Assembly (NCBI GenBank): GCA_946406035.1 | Contig: CAMJJG010000002.1 | Coordinates: forward strand, 1-64,000 | Length of the DNA: 64,000 nucleotides | Reading direction: 5' to 3' | DNA from: an uncultured Prevotellaceae bacterium | GTDB taxonomy: Bacteria > Bacteroidota > Bacteroidia > Bacteroidales > Muribaculaceae | Shown here: positions 41,042 to 49,220 of the stretch, one piece after another | Numbering within the stretch: the stretch's first letter is position 1 | Layout of the letters: every line of letters begins with the position of its first letter | Translations under genes and position numbers: made by a program | The notes under the pieces: generated by a model | Database searches by the model: none | What the model was told of the DNA's origin: nothing | What the model saw: the letters and a program-made list of their open reading frames with translations, nothing else

Positions 41042-41350
41042 TTCTATGTTGCTTTGAAAAACGGGAGACAAAGATAACACATATTTTTTATAAACAAGCA
41101 TAAAATATCAAGATTTGACTGCCGCCTGGCCCCTCGATAGCTCTCGAGGCGCCCTGGTGATGTTTTTTCCCTGAAAACTCCCCCACCCGATTTTTCTGGA
41201 GATTTCTCTAGAATGCAAGAATGCGCTGTAAAACAGCCCAAAACGCAATTTTAACCCCGCGAGAATTCAATATTTCCCATCTTCCCGCCAATCGGCTTGG
41301 TTTTTTTGAAGAATTTTGGCATAATTTTTGCAGATTCTATGATAAAGTCT

Positions 41351-41358
41351 TACCTTTG
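41351..41358 (+). promoter_or_regulatory. -7 box TACCTTTG upstream of the nfeD-SPFH operon
   Basis: TACCTTTG about 79 bp before ATG 41437. Confidence 0.5.
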
Positions 41359-41436
41359 GGGTTATCATATCTGATCTGTCCTCTTCGAGTGTCTTGACCG
41401 GCAATTAACATAACTAACTATAATAAATGACCTATT

Positions 41437-41889
41437 ATGATCGAGTACTTCACATCCAACCTTTGGCTCATTTGGGTAATCATCTCTATTGTGTGCCTCA
41501 TCCTGGAATTGTCTTCGGGCGATTTCTTCATCCTGTGCTTTGCTATTGGAGCCGCTATCGCTGCCGTCATTGCCGGCTGCGGACTGTCATTGACGTGGCA
41601 GATCGTGCTCTTTGCTCTTGTGTCTGCACTTAGCCTGTTGCTTGTGCGACCGACCCTCATCAAGAAACTTCACAAACCCCAGCGAGAGCGCCTCAGCAAC
41701 GCCGAAGCCGTCATTGGTCAGATTGGCCGTGTGAGCGAGACTATCGAGGCTGGCGGCTATGGACGTGTTGCCATCGATGGCGACGACTGGAAGGCGCTCA
41801 GTGCCGATGGCGCTCTTATCGAGAAAGGCACCAGGGTGCGCGTCGTCATGATGGATAGCATCATTCTCACAGTCGAGCCTATCAACTAA
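41437..41889 (+). CDS. NfeD-family membrane protein
   Basis: Hydrophobic N-terminus with two to three TMs, C-terminal OB-like domain (IGQIGRVSETIEAGGYGRVAIDGDDWKALS); adjacent to SPFH gene. Confidence 0.88.
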   Translation: MIEYFTSNLWLIWVIISIVCLILELSSGDFFILCFAIGAAIAAVIAGCGLSLTWQIVLFALVSALSLLLVRPTLIKKLHKPQRERLSNAEAVIGQIGRVSETIEAGGYGRVAIDGDDWKALSADGALIEKGTRVRVVMMDSIILTVEPIN

Positions 41890-41919
41890 GATCAATCAAT
41901 TTAAAGCTTTTATATTATT

Positions 41920-42882
41920 ATGTCACCGATTTCTATTTTTCTTATTGTCATCATTTTGCTGGCTCTGATTCTGGTCAAGAGTGCACTGGTCATTATTCCG
42001 CAGAGCGAGACCAAGATCATTGAGCGACTGGGCAAATACTACGCTACGCTCAAGCCCGGTATCAATCTCATCATACCGTTTATCGACAGACCCAAGACCA
42101 TTATCGCCTATGAGCACGGTCGCTATCGCACGACCAATGCGATCGACCTGCGCGAGCAAGTCTATGACTTCGACAAGCAGAACGTGATTACCAAGGATAA
42201 CGTCCTCACACAGATCAATGCCTTGCTCTATTTCCAGATTGTCGATCCCTTTAAGGCTGTTTACGAGATCAACAACCTGCCCAACGCTATCGAGAAGCTC
42301 ACTCAGACAACGCTGCGTAACATCATCGGTGAACTCGAGCTCGACCAGACCCTCACCTCGCGAGACACCATCAATTCCAAGCTGCGCGCTGTGCTCGATG
42401 ATGCGACCAACAAGTGGGGTATCAAGGTCAATCGTGTCGAGTTACAGGACATCCAGCCCCCTCAAACGGTGCTCCAGGCCATGGAGAAGCAGATGCAGGC
42501 CGAGCGCAACAAGCGCGCTACCATCTTGACCAGCGAAGGACAAAAACAGGCTGCCATACTCCAGTCCGAGGGTCAGAAGACGGCTCGCATCAATCAGGCC
42601 GAGGCCGACAAGCAGACCGAAATCCTGCGCGCCGAGGGCGAGGCTCAGGCACGCATCCGCAAAGCCGAGGCCGAGGCTATCGCCATCGACAAGATTACCC
42701 AGGCCGTGGGTCAAAGCACCAATCCCGCTAACTATCTGCTGGCTCAGAAGTATATCCAGATGCTCGACACTGTAGCCAGTGGAGACAAGACCAAGACGGT
42801 TTACCTGCCATATGAGGCCACTAACTTGCTTGGCTCCATTGGTGGCATCAAGGAACTGTTTGGCGGCGAGAATAAGGAGTAG
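41920..42882 (+). CDS. SPFH/Band 7 (stomatin/QmcA-like) protein
   Basis: IIPQSETKIIERLGKYYATLKPGINLIIPFIDRP; TLRNIIGELELDQTLTSRDTIN; Glu/Ala-rich C-terminal helix. Confidence 0.94.
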   Translation: MSPISIFLIVIILLALILVKSALVIIPQSETKIIERLGKYYATLKPGINLIIPFIDRPKTIIAYEHGRYRTTNAIDLREQVYDFDKQNVITKDNVLTQINALLYFQIVDPFKAVYEINNLPNAIEKLTQTTLRNIIGELELDQTLTSRDTINSKLRAVLDDATNKWGIKVNRVELQDIQPPQTVLQAMEKQMQAERNKRATILTSEGQKQAAILQSEGQKTARINQAEADKQTEILRAEGEAQARIRKAEAEAIAIDKITQAVGQSTNPANYLLAQKYIQMLDTVASGDKTKTVYLPYEATNLLGSIGGIKELFGGENKE

Positions 42883-42943
42883 GGTAGAGTGGGGGATTCT
42901 CCCACCGTTCAACCACATCTGTAGCGGATACACCATCATGCAA

Positions 42944-42981
42944 TACCCCCCAATGAGTTGGATAAAACTCATTGGGGGGTA
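42944..42981 (+). terminator. Strong stem-loop after the SPFH gene
   Basis: TACCCCCCAATGAGTT (42944-42959) / AACTCATTGGGGGGTA (42966-42981), perfect 16-bp stem. Confidence 0.75.
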
Positions 42982-43036
42982 CGCTGTATGCTAACGGCGC
43001 CTCATCTCATTCATGAAAACCCCTGCATGTCAATGA

Positions 43037-44122
43037 TTAGAAGTGTTCACTCCTCCACTGTCCGGGAGTGATGTGCTCTTGCCCCTTAAAGGCGCTCATG
43101 AAGTGAGACTTGGATGAAAAACCCACCTGGTTAGCAATCTTGTCCAGTGATAGAGTAGGCGAGGACACAAGCAGCCGTTTGGCCTCCTCGATACGCAATC
43201 TGGTCAGCCAGGTGTTGAAGCTGCAACCATAGTGGTTGTTGATGTGCTGTGACAAGTAGGTGCGGTTGGTCGAGAACTGTTCTGCCACCTTGATCATCGT
43301 GACGCCGTGCTGGCAATAGGCCTTGCTGGCAATCCATCGTTTCACTTTTTCGTCCAGGTCGCCGAGCGTCGGCTCTATTGCCGTGGGTGCGGCTTGTGTG
43401 GTTTCCGCTTGGGCTTCTTCGGCGTCTGGTTGGTAGTCTATTATCAGGTTCACCAGTGCCACAAACAGATAGCCCCATGTCGCTAGCATAGCAAAGTTAA
43501 AATATGCCTTGCACTGGTCCAGCCACATCACCACGAGGGCGTAGGCTGTAGCGCATATCATGAGCAGGACAATGCACCTAGTCACGATCTTGATAGTCGA
43601 TGCCCATGTCTCGGCATCGCTCCCGGCGGGTGTGTCCTGCTTCGACAGATTTTGGTAATTATAGATAAAAATAATGCTAACTCTCACTAACTCAAATAGA
43701 TACAGTGACAATGATACAAACCTCACTATCTCGGCTACCTCGTTGTCAAGTGCTGCCGAGATCCACACCAGGGCCATGCACACGACAAATAGCGTGAGGG
43801 TCATCATCGATCTAGCACGACCTGCGCCGCTGTTTGCCGCCAGTGGTAATAAGGCGTTTTCTATAAATAGTGTAGACAGGTACAATGCGCTGATGTTCAG
43901 TGCGGTATCAATCTCAGGGACGGCCTTATTGGTTTGTAGTGCCAGTTGTATAGCTGTGCTCACGCCCACAATCAGCAGGACAATCGCTATCGAGAGTTTG
44001 ACTTTGCGCAGGTGGGAGTGATGTTTCACTTTGGCGTTACCCATCAGCAGCAATGCGATTCCCAGGGTGAGCGTCTCGACAATGCTGAACAATTGTGAGT
44101 ATTGATAAAGGGACAATGCCAT
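43037..44122 (-). CDS. Membrane protein with C-terminal AraC-type HTH domain
   Basis: Several N-terminal TM segments; C-terminal FSTNRTYLSQHINNHYGCSFNTWLTRLRIEEAKRLLVSSPTLSLDKIANQVGFSSKSHFMSAFKGQEHITPGQWR. Confidence 0.9.
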   Translation of the reverse strand: MALSLYQYSQLFSIVETLTLGIALLLMGNAKVKHHSHLRKVKLSIAIVLLIVGVSTAIQLALQTNKAVPEIDTALNISALYLSTLFIENALLPLAANSGAGRARSMMTLTLFVVCMALVWISAALDNEVAEIVRFVSLSLYLFELVRVSIIFIYNYQNLSKQDTPAGSDAETWASTIKIVTRCIVLLMICATAYALVVMWLDQCKAYFNFAMLATWGYLFVALVNLIIDYQPDAEEAQAETTQAAPTAIEPTLGDLDEKVKRWIASKAYCQHGVTMIKVAEQFSTNRTYLSQHINNHYGCSFNTWLTRLRIEEAKRLLVSSPTLSLDKIANQVGFSSKSHFMSAFKGQEHITPGQWRSEHF

Positions 44123-44256
44123 GAATGATTAGATAATGCTGTCGCAAAATTAGGTAAAAGTGACATGATTAACAAATTTTATTGAATTTTTACCACCAGG
44201 TAGTCAAAATACTCGCTATTTGTAGTAATTTTGAAGCACAATTTTTGTTCAACTTT

Positions 44257-45384
44257 ATGAATACCGATTTTGATATAGAATATGCGTTGGTTCTGACGGG
44301 GTGGGTAGTTGCAATTGTGCTGGGCATTGTGATGCTCGTGATCGACGCTCCCCGCAGTCCCCATCGTTCCTATTATGTCAAGGGCAAGAATACATGTGCA
44401 TTATCCTTCTTGATTTTTGGTGGCGAGATGCTGTTCCAGTGGCTCATTCGATTCTACCTGGATGTTCACGACGCGGTCCTCTCGGTGTCGGTCTATTTGT
44501 TTGCCTTTGCTGCCGCTACGTTGATGTTTGCTACAGGATTCTGCGAGATGCTGGCTCCCAGGGTTATGGATCGCCGCCAGCGACGCATCGCGTTGTTGAC
44601 CCTGGCCGTCTATATGGTTTTTCTGCTGGTTAATTGGCTGTTTGTCAATGGCAAACTTCAAGTCTATGGAGTGCTCTCAGCCAGCGCGATGCTGTTCTTG
44701 CTCTCGTTGATACAGCTATATAAGTGTGTCAAGATTTACCGCATCGCGATCAACAACCTGCGCACCTATTACTCCGATTTTGTCGAGGATCTCATGTACT
44801 GGATGCCTGGCGTTGGTGTTGGCATCACGCTGTTCCTCATTTCAGCGCCCATCACCTGTTTCTGCTCCAAGATTGTTGGCATTTATCAGCTCGCCCTCGG
44901 CATTATCATGTTTATCTACACCTTTGTCAGCATCATGAATTTCTCCTTCCGTTACAGTGCGGTAGCCCCTGCGCTGCATCACGATGTCGAGACCGATGAT
45001 GCTGTCGTGGACTCCCGTGCGGGCAATCACACCACGAGCCTGAGTGCTTCCTTGCAGGAGGTCATGCAGGACAAGGAGCGGCGATGGCGCGAGAATGGCG
45101 GATATCGCGCCTCTGGACTCACTATCGAGCAGGCCGCGCGCGACATGGGCACCAACCGCAGCTATCTCTCCCGTTACCTCAACGAGGTCAAGAACGTTAC
45201 CTTCTATGAGTGGGTATCGCTCATGCGCATCCAGGAGGCTCAGCAGCTCATGGCTGCCAGCGGTACCTCGATGACGATGGAGCAAATCGCAGCGCGGGTC
45301 GGCTTCTCTTCCTACTCGACTTTTTCCAGCACGTTTAAAAAAATAGTCGGCATTTCCCCAAATCGGTGGCGCAATAGCCAGTAA
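44257..45384 (+). CDS. Membrane protein with C-terminal AraC-type HTH domain
   Basis: Start at MNTDFDIEYALVLTGW; multi-TM N-terminus; C-terminal MGTNRSYLSRYLNEVKNVTFYEWVSLMRIQEAQQLMAASGTSMTMEQIAARVGFSSYSTFSSTFKKIVGISPNRWR. Confidence 0.9.
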   Translation: MNTDFDIEYALVLTGWVVAIVLGIVMLVIDAPRSPHRSYYVKGKNTCALSFLIFGGEMLFQWLIRFYLDVHDAVLSVSVYLFAFAAATLMFATGFCEMLAPRVMDRRQRRIALLTLAVYMVFLLVNWLFVNGKLQVYGVLSASAMLFLLSLIQLYKCVKIYRIAINNLRTYYSDFVEDLMYWMPGVGVGITLFLISAPITCFCSKIVGIYQLALGIIMFIYTFVSIMNFSFRYSAVAPALHHDVETDDAVVDSRAGNHTTSLSASLQEVMQDKERRWRENGGYRASGLTIEQAARDMGTNRSYLSRYLNEVKNVTFYEWVSLMRIQEAQQLMAASGTSMTMEQIAARVGFSSYSTFSSTFKKIVGISPNRWRNSQ

Positions 45385-45531
45385 TCGTTGGTTTTTTGTT
45401 TTATTCTTAAAAATGCGATTTCATCGGCTTATTTTGGTGTTTTTGCGGTGCAAAATCGTCAAAAAATTTAGTACACAACAATAAATAGCCGCCACCAGTT
45501 TGAAAACCTCTTGATTTTTTCAGATTATTTG

Positions 45532-45790
45532 TAACTTTGCAGTGCAGATAATAACAATTTTGTGTTGTCTGCGCGGCAAAAAAAGTTTGAGACTTTAAGT
45601 TTTATGAATAATTCTTTGGCAAGAAAAGAAGAAATGTGCATTAATAATACGAGGACTAATAAAAAGTGAAAGTAGTATCCTATAAGAAAAGTGTTATTTG
45701 ACTTACTGAGCGATTAACCATCGCTTATCAGTATTGATTTAAGCAAGGATGTTCAGCTGGCCTGTGAAGGTGGGCTGAATTTTTTTGTGC
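45532..45790 (+). ncRNA. Candidate structured ncRNA (or leader RNA) with own promoter and terminator
   Basis: -7 box TAACTTTG (45532-45539); hairpins GCAGATAATA/TGTTGTCTGC (45544-45572) and ACTGAGCGAT/ATCGC-TT-ATCAGT (45705-45732); terminator-like TTCAGC...GCTGAATTTTTTT (45752-45787). Confidence 0.4.
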
Positions 45791-45874
45791 CTTATAGTGG
45801 TTTTTATCCCAAAAAGGTTGTAACTTCGTGCCGTCGCTGGCGATGATCTCCAGTGAGGCTTAACTGTTTAACCG

Positions 45875-47020
45875 ATGATTAACGTTTTTCATATAGTTTC
45901 AAACAAGCACTGGACTGGTGCCGAGCAGTACACCTATGACCTCGTGGCCCTGCTGCGCAATAACCCCGACTTTTATGTCGAGGTGGTGTGCCGCAAGCAT
46001 CCCAATGTCCTCAAGCAATACCGCCGGCTGGAGATTCCTATCTCCATCCTCCCGCTCAAGGGCGTGACCGACATCGACTCGCCCGTGCGTTTTGCGCGAC
46101 TGTTGCGGCACGGCAGCAACATCATCCATGTGCACAGCTTCAGGGACGCCTTCATGGCGGTGATGGCGCGTCGCATCAGTGAAAACCGTGACACGCGGGT
46201 GGTGGTGAGCGTACACGGCGTTTACAAGCCCAAGAGCAACTACATGTACACCAAGCTCTACAAGTCGATCGACCGCTTCATTTTCTCGTCACAGATGGCT
46301 CGTGACGCCTTTGTGGGCAAGGCCAAGAAGCCCTATGCCGACCGCGCAGTGGTCATCCGCGACAGTGTGTGTGACAGCCAGCTCGGCACTCAAGTGCCCG
46401 AATTGCGCCGCGAACTTAACCTCGACAGTCACCAAGCCTTGATTATGTATCACGGCAAGCTCACTGCCGACAAGGGACTCGACGTGCTCCTGAGCGCCTT
46501 GACCCGCATTGACACGTCCAGGTACCACCTGGTCGTCATCGGCGACGGACAAGCCAAGTACAAGGCGCGCATCAAGGGATTTATCGTCTCTAACGGCCTT
46601 GTCAACAACGTCTCGCTGCTCGGTTTCCGCGACAACATCCTCGAGTACTTGCGGCAGGCCGACTTTGGCGTCTTGCCGTCGGTCACTCCCGAGGCGCTCG
46701 GCATTGCCAACCTCGAGTACATGATGGCCGGTAAGGCACACATCTGCACCAACAATGGCGCGCAGCCCGAGTATGTCGTCAATGGCGAGAATGGCCTGCT
46801 TGTGCCTCCGGGCGACGTCGATGCTCTGGCCGATGCCATCAACCTGCTCATCAACGACAGCGCTGCCCGCTCACGCATGGGCACCAAGGCACAGCATGAC
46901 TTTAACACCAATCTCGATTACCCCGGCTTCTACAAGAAGATGACCGACCTCTACCGCCAGCTACTCGAGACCGATCCCGTCGTGGACGTCTCTCGCGACT
47001 CGAGCGGAACCGTTGATTGA
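45875..47020 (+). CDS. Glycosyltransferase family 4-like protein
   Basis: NVFHIVSNKHWTGAEQYTYDLVALL; IIHVHSFRDAFMAVMARR; YHGKLTADKGLDVLLSAL; PSVTPEALGIANLEYMMAGKAHICTNNGAQPEYV. Confidence 0.92.
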   Translation: MINVFHIVSNKHWTGAEQYTYDLVALLRNNPDFYVEVVCRKHPNVLKQYRRLEIPISILPLKGVTDIDSPVRFARLLRHGSNIIHVHSFRDAFMAVMARRISENRDTRVVVSVHGVYKPKSNYMYTKLYKSIDRFIFSSQMARDAFVGKAKKPYADRAVVIRDSVCDSQLGTQVPELRRELNLDSHQALIMYHGKLTADKGLDVLLSALTRIDTSRYHLVVIGDGQAKYKARIKGFIVSNGLVNNVSLLGFRDNILEYLRQADFGVLPSVTPEALGIANLEYMMAGKAHICTNNGAQPEYVVNGENGLLVPPGDVDALADAINLLINDSAARSRMGTKAQHDFNTNLDYPGFYKKMTDLYRQLLETDPVVDVSRDSSGTVD

Positions 47021-47209
47021 TATACCTTGGATTCTGTCAGTTGGGGTTATCAATTCAGCGACCATAGCGAGCTGTAATGGTCAAAAAAACTCTAGGGTGG
47101 GGCAAAAAATAACGTCACGATGCGCTTTTTTAGCAGAAAATGGCTAAATTTGCCACTGTATAGTTTTTTTATAATCAAAATAGTAAACTTTTAATCGTTG
47201 TTGCAGCCT

Positions 47210-47878
47210 ATGAAATATTATATCGCAGAAAACGGGCAGCAGGCAGGCCCCTTTGAGCCTAGCGAATTGCTTGCCCACGGTTTGACCGTAAATTCGCTCG
47301 TGTGGTGCGAGGGTATGGCCTCTTGGACATCGGCCAGCCAGGTGCCCGAGTTGATGGCATTGCTGTCGGGACAGACATTTAACCCCGGCAATGTGGACAT
47401 GCAGTTACCCCAAGTGCCGCCCATGGGTCAGCCATTGCCCCAGGCGCCGCCCTTCGGCAGCGGACAGCAGCAACCTGCTCCCTATGGCCAACCCTATGGC
47501 CAGGGCACGACCAATCAGCCCTATGCCCAGCCGCAATATGGCCCCAGCAACAATCAGCAGGGCCGTCAAGTGATGCCCAAGACGTGGTTCACCGAGTGTG
47601 TCATCGTCACCATCCTGTCGGCACTGTGCTGCTGCAACCCGTTGGGCCTCCTGTCGGGTATCTACTCGGTCTTCAAGGCCAACAGTTCCAAGAACAAGTA
47701 TGCACGGGGTGATGTCCAGGGCTCGACAGCCGATGGCGCCACAGCCAAGAAGTGGATGATCATCACTATCGTCATTGGCCTCGTGTGGTCCTGCATCCAA
47801 GCCTACCGCATTGTTACCGATCCCGCCTTCTTGCAGCAGATACAGGAAGGAGCCGTCGGGTCGCTGTACGGCTTTTGA
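47210..47878 (+). CDS. GYF_2 domain plus CD225/dispanin-like membrane protein
   Basis: MKYYIAENGQQAGPFEPSELLAHGLTVNSLVWCEGMASWTSASQVPEL (GYF_2); Pro/Gln-rich linker; CCCNPLGLLSGIYSVFKANSSKNKYARGD (CD225-like) and two TMs. Confidence 0.82.
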   Translation: MKYYIAENGQQAGPFEPSELLAHGLTVNSLVWCEGMASWTSASQVPELMALLSGQTFNPGNVDMQLPQVPPMGQPLPQAPPFGSGQQQPAPYGQPYGQGTTNQPYAQPQYGPSNNQQGRQVMPKTWFTECVIVTILSALCCCNPLGLLSGIYSVFKANSSKNKYARGDVQGSTADGATAKKWMIITIVIGLVWSCIQAYRIVTDPAFLQQIQEGAVGSLYGF

Positions 47879-47892
47879 CCACGGTTGACTGA

Positions 47893-48786
47893 CTAGCTCT
47901 TCCCTCTCACAACCAGCCACACGCCCGTGAAGATGAGTGCCGCGGCAGCGGCATGCATCCATTGTGGCGTCGCTAGACCCATAGCCATGCTGGCCACTAC
48001 GGCGACAAACGGCTGCACATAGTTATACACGCTCACCGTCGTGGGCAACAGCCGCCGCTGGGACCACACCACCAGCAGGAAGGTCAAGAAGGTTGCGCCC
48101 GCCACGATATAGGTGATTTCGCTCGCGGTCTTCAGGCTCATGCCGCTCCAGTCAATCTGCACGATGTGGGGCAGCACCACGGGCAGTATCATCAGGCTGG
48201 CAAACGTGAACGTCCATTTGTTGAACGTGTAGGCGTCATACTTGCGTATCACGCTCGAGTAGTGCGTCAGGTAGAACGCATACCCCACCTGCGAGACCAG
48301 GATGAGCAGGTCGCCCCGGTAGTCGGTAGGCCGTCCGTCACCTGCTGTGGTGCGCAGGATCAGCAGCACCGCTCCCGTGAAGCCCATGATGATGCCCAGC
48401 GCCCGTCGTGGCGTGATGCGCTCGTGCAGCAGTATCGACGACAGGATGAGCGTGAAAATGGGCATCGTCGTCAACTCGATGGTAGCGTTGATGGGCGAGG
48501 TGTAGCTCAGTCCCACGATATAGCCGCCCTGGGCCAGCGCAAAGCCAAAGAACCCCGCGCCCGCCACCTTGACCATGTCGCGGCGCTCGATGTGCTGCTG
48601 CGGCACCACCAGCGACCCGAGCCAGAAGAGTATTGCCGCCCCCATGACACGAAATGCCACCAGTTGCGGGCCCGTGATGCCTCCACGGGTCAGCACGTCC
48701 TTAGAGAACGTCGCCATCAGCCCGAACAGCACCATCGCCAGCAGCATCGCCACGTGCGCCCGCCAGTCCTTATTGAGGTTTTCCAT
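47893..48786 (-). CDS. EamA/DMT-superfamily transporter
   Basis: About ten TM helices in two repeats; FRVMGAAILFWLGSLVVP, RITPRRALGIIMGFTGAVLLIL. Confidence 0.9.
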   Translation of the reverse strand: MENLNKDWRAHVAMLLAMVLFGLMATFSKDVLTRGGITGPQLVAFRVMGAAILFWLGSLVVPQQHIERRDMVKVAGAGFFGFALAQGGYIVGLSYTSPINATIELTTMPIFTLILSSILLHERITPRRALGIIMGFTGAVLLILRTTAGDGRPTDYRGDLLILVSQVGYAFYLTHYSSVIRKYDAYTFNKWTFTFASLMILPVVLPHIVQIDWSGMSLKTASEITYIVAGATFLTFLLVVWSQRRLLPTTVSVYNYVQPFVAVVASMAMGLATPQWMHAAAAALIFTGVWLVVRGKS

Positions 48787-49210
48787 GTTTCATGAGCTGC
48801 ATCTTGCGGTCGCGGTTGACGGCGATGACTCCCTTGACCTGGTTGAAGTGGTCGATGGCTTGGTGGATGTCCTTGCCGCCGGGAAGCCGGATGGCAACCG
48901 CATGGATGTTGTTGTAGCGGTAGATGACCTCGGCACCACATGCCTCAATGGCCTTGTCAAGATGTGCTGTGCCCACCTCGGTATCATAGCTGATGATGAG
49001 CGTGTTGGGCGAGAACATCTCATCCTCGGGGTCAGGCAATGCGGGCAGGCTGTCATCGGTCACGCTGCGCGACTCGATGCTGTCGTTGACGATTTGCGGG
49101 GTCGTGATCATCGATTGGTTAACAGTAACCTGGGAGTCTGGTTGAGAAGAATTGCAACTGCCGGCAAGCATGAGGCTTGCCAGCAGCGCAATCGTTATCA
49201 ATATATTCAT
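48770..49210 (-). CDS. Lipoprotein with peptidase propeptide/inhibitor I9-like domain
   Basis: Lipobox LMLAGSCNS; TLIISYDTEVGTAHLDKAIEACGAEVIYRYNNIHAVAIRLPGGKDIHQAIDHFNQVKGVIAVNRDRKMQL resembles subtilase propeptides; no protease domain attached. Confidence 0.6.
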   Translation of the reverse strand: MNILITIALLASLMLAGSCNSSQPDSQVTVNQSMITTPQIVNDSIESRSVTDDSLPALPDPEDEMFSPNTLIISYDTEVGTAHLDKAIEACGAEVIYRYNNIHAVAIRLPGGKDIHQAIDHFNQVKGVIAVNRDRKMQLMKHGKPQ

Positions 49211-49220
49211 TGTGAAAGAC

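Noticed and set aside
45532-45790. Assignment of the candidate RNA to tmRNA, 6S or RNase P
   Set aside because: No tRNA-like ends, tag ORF, long 6S-type closing stem or RNase P core motifs visible; kept only as an unnamed candidate.
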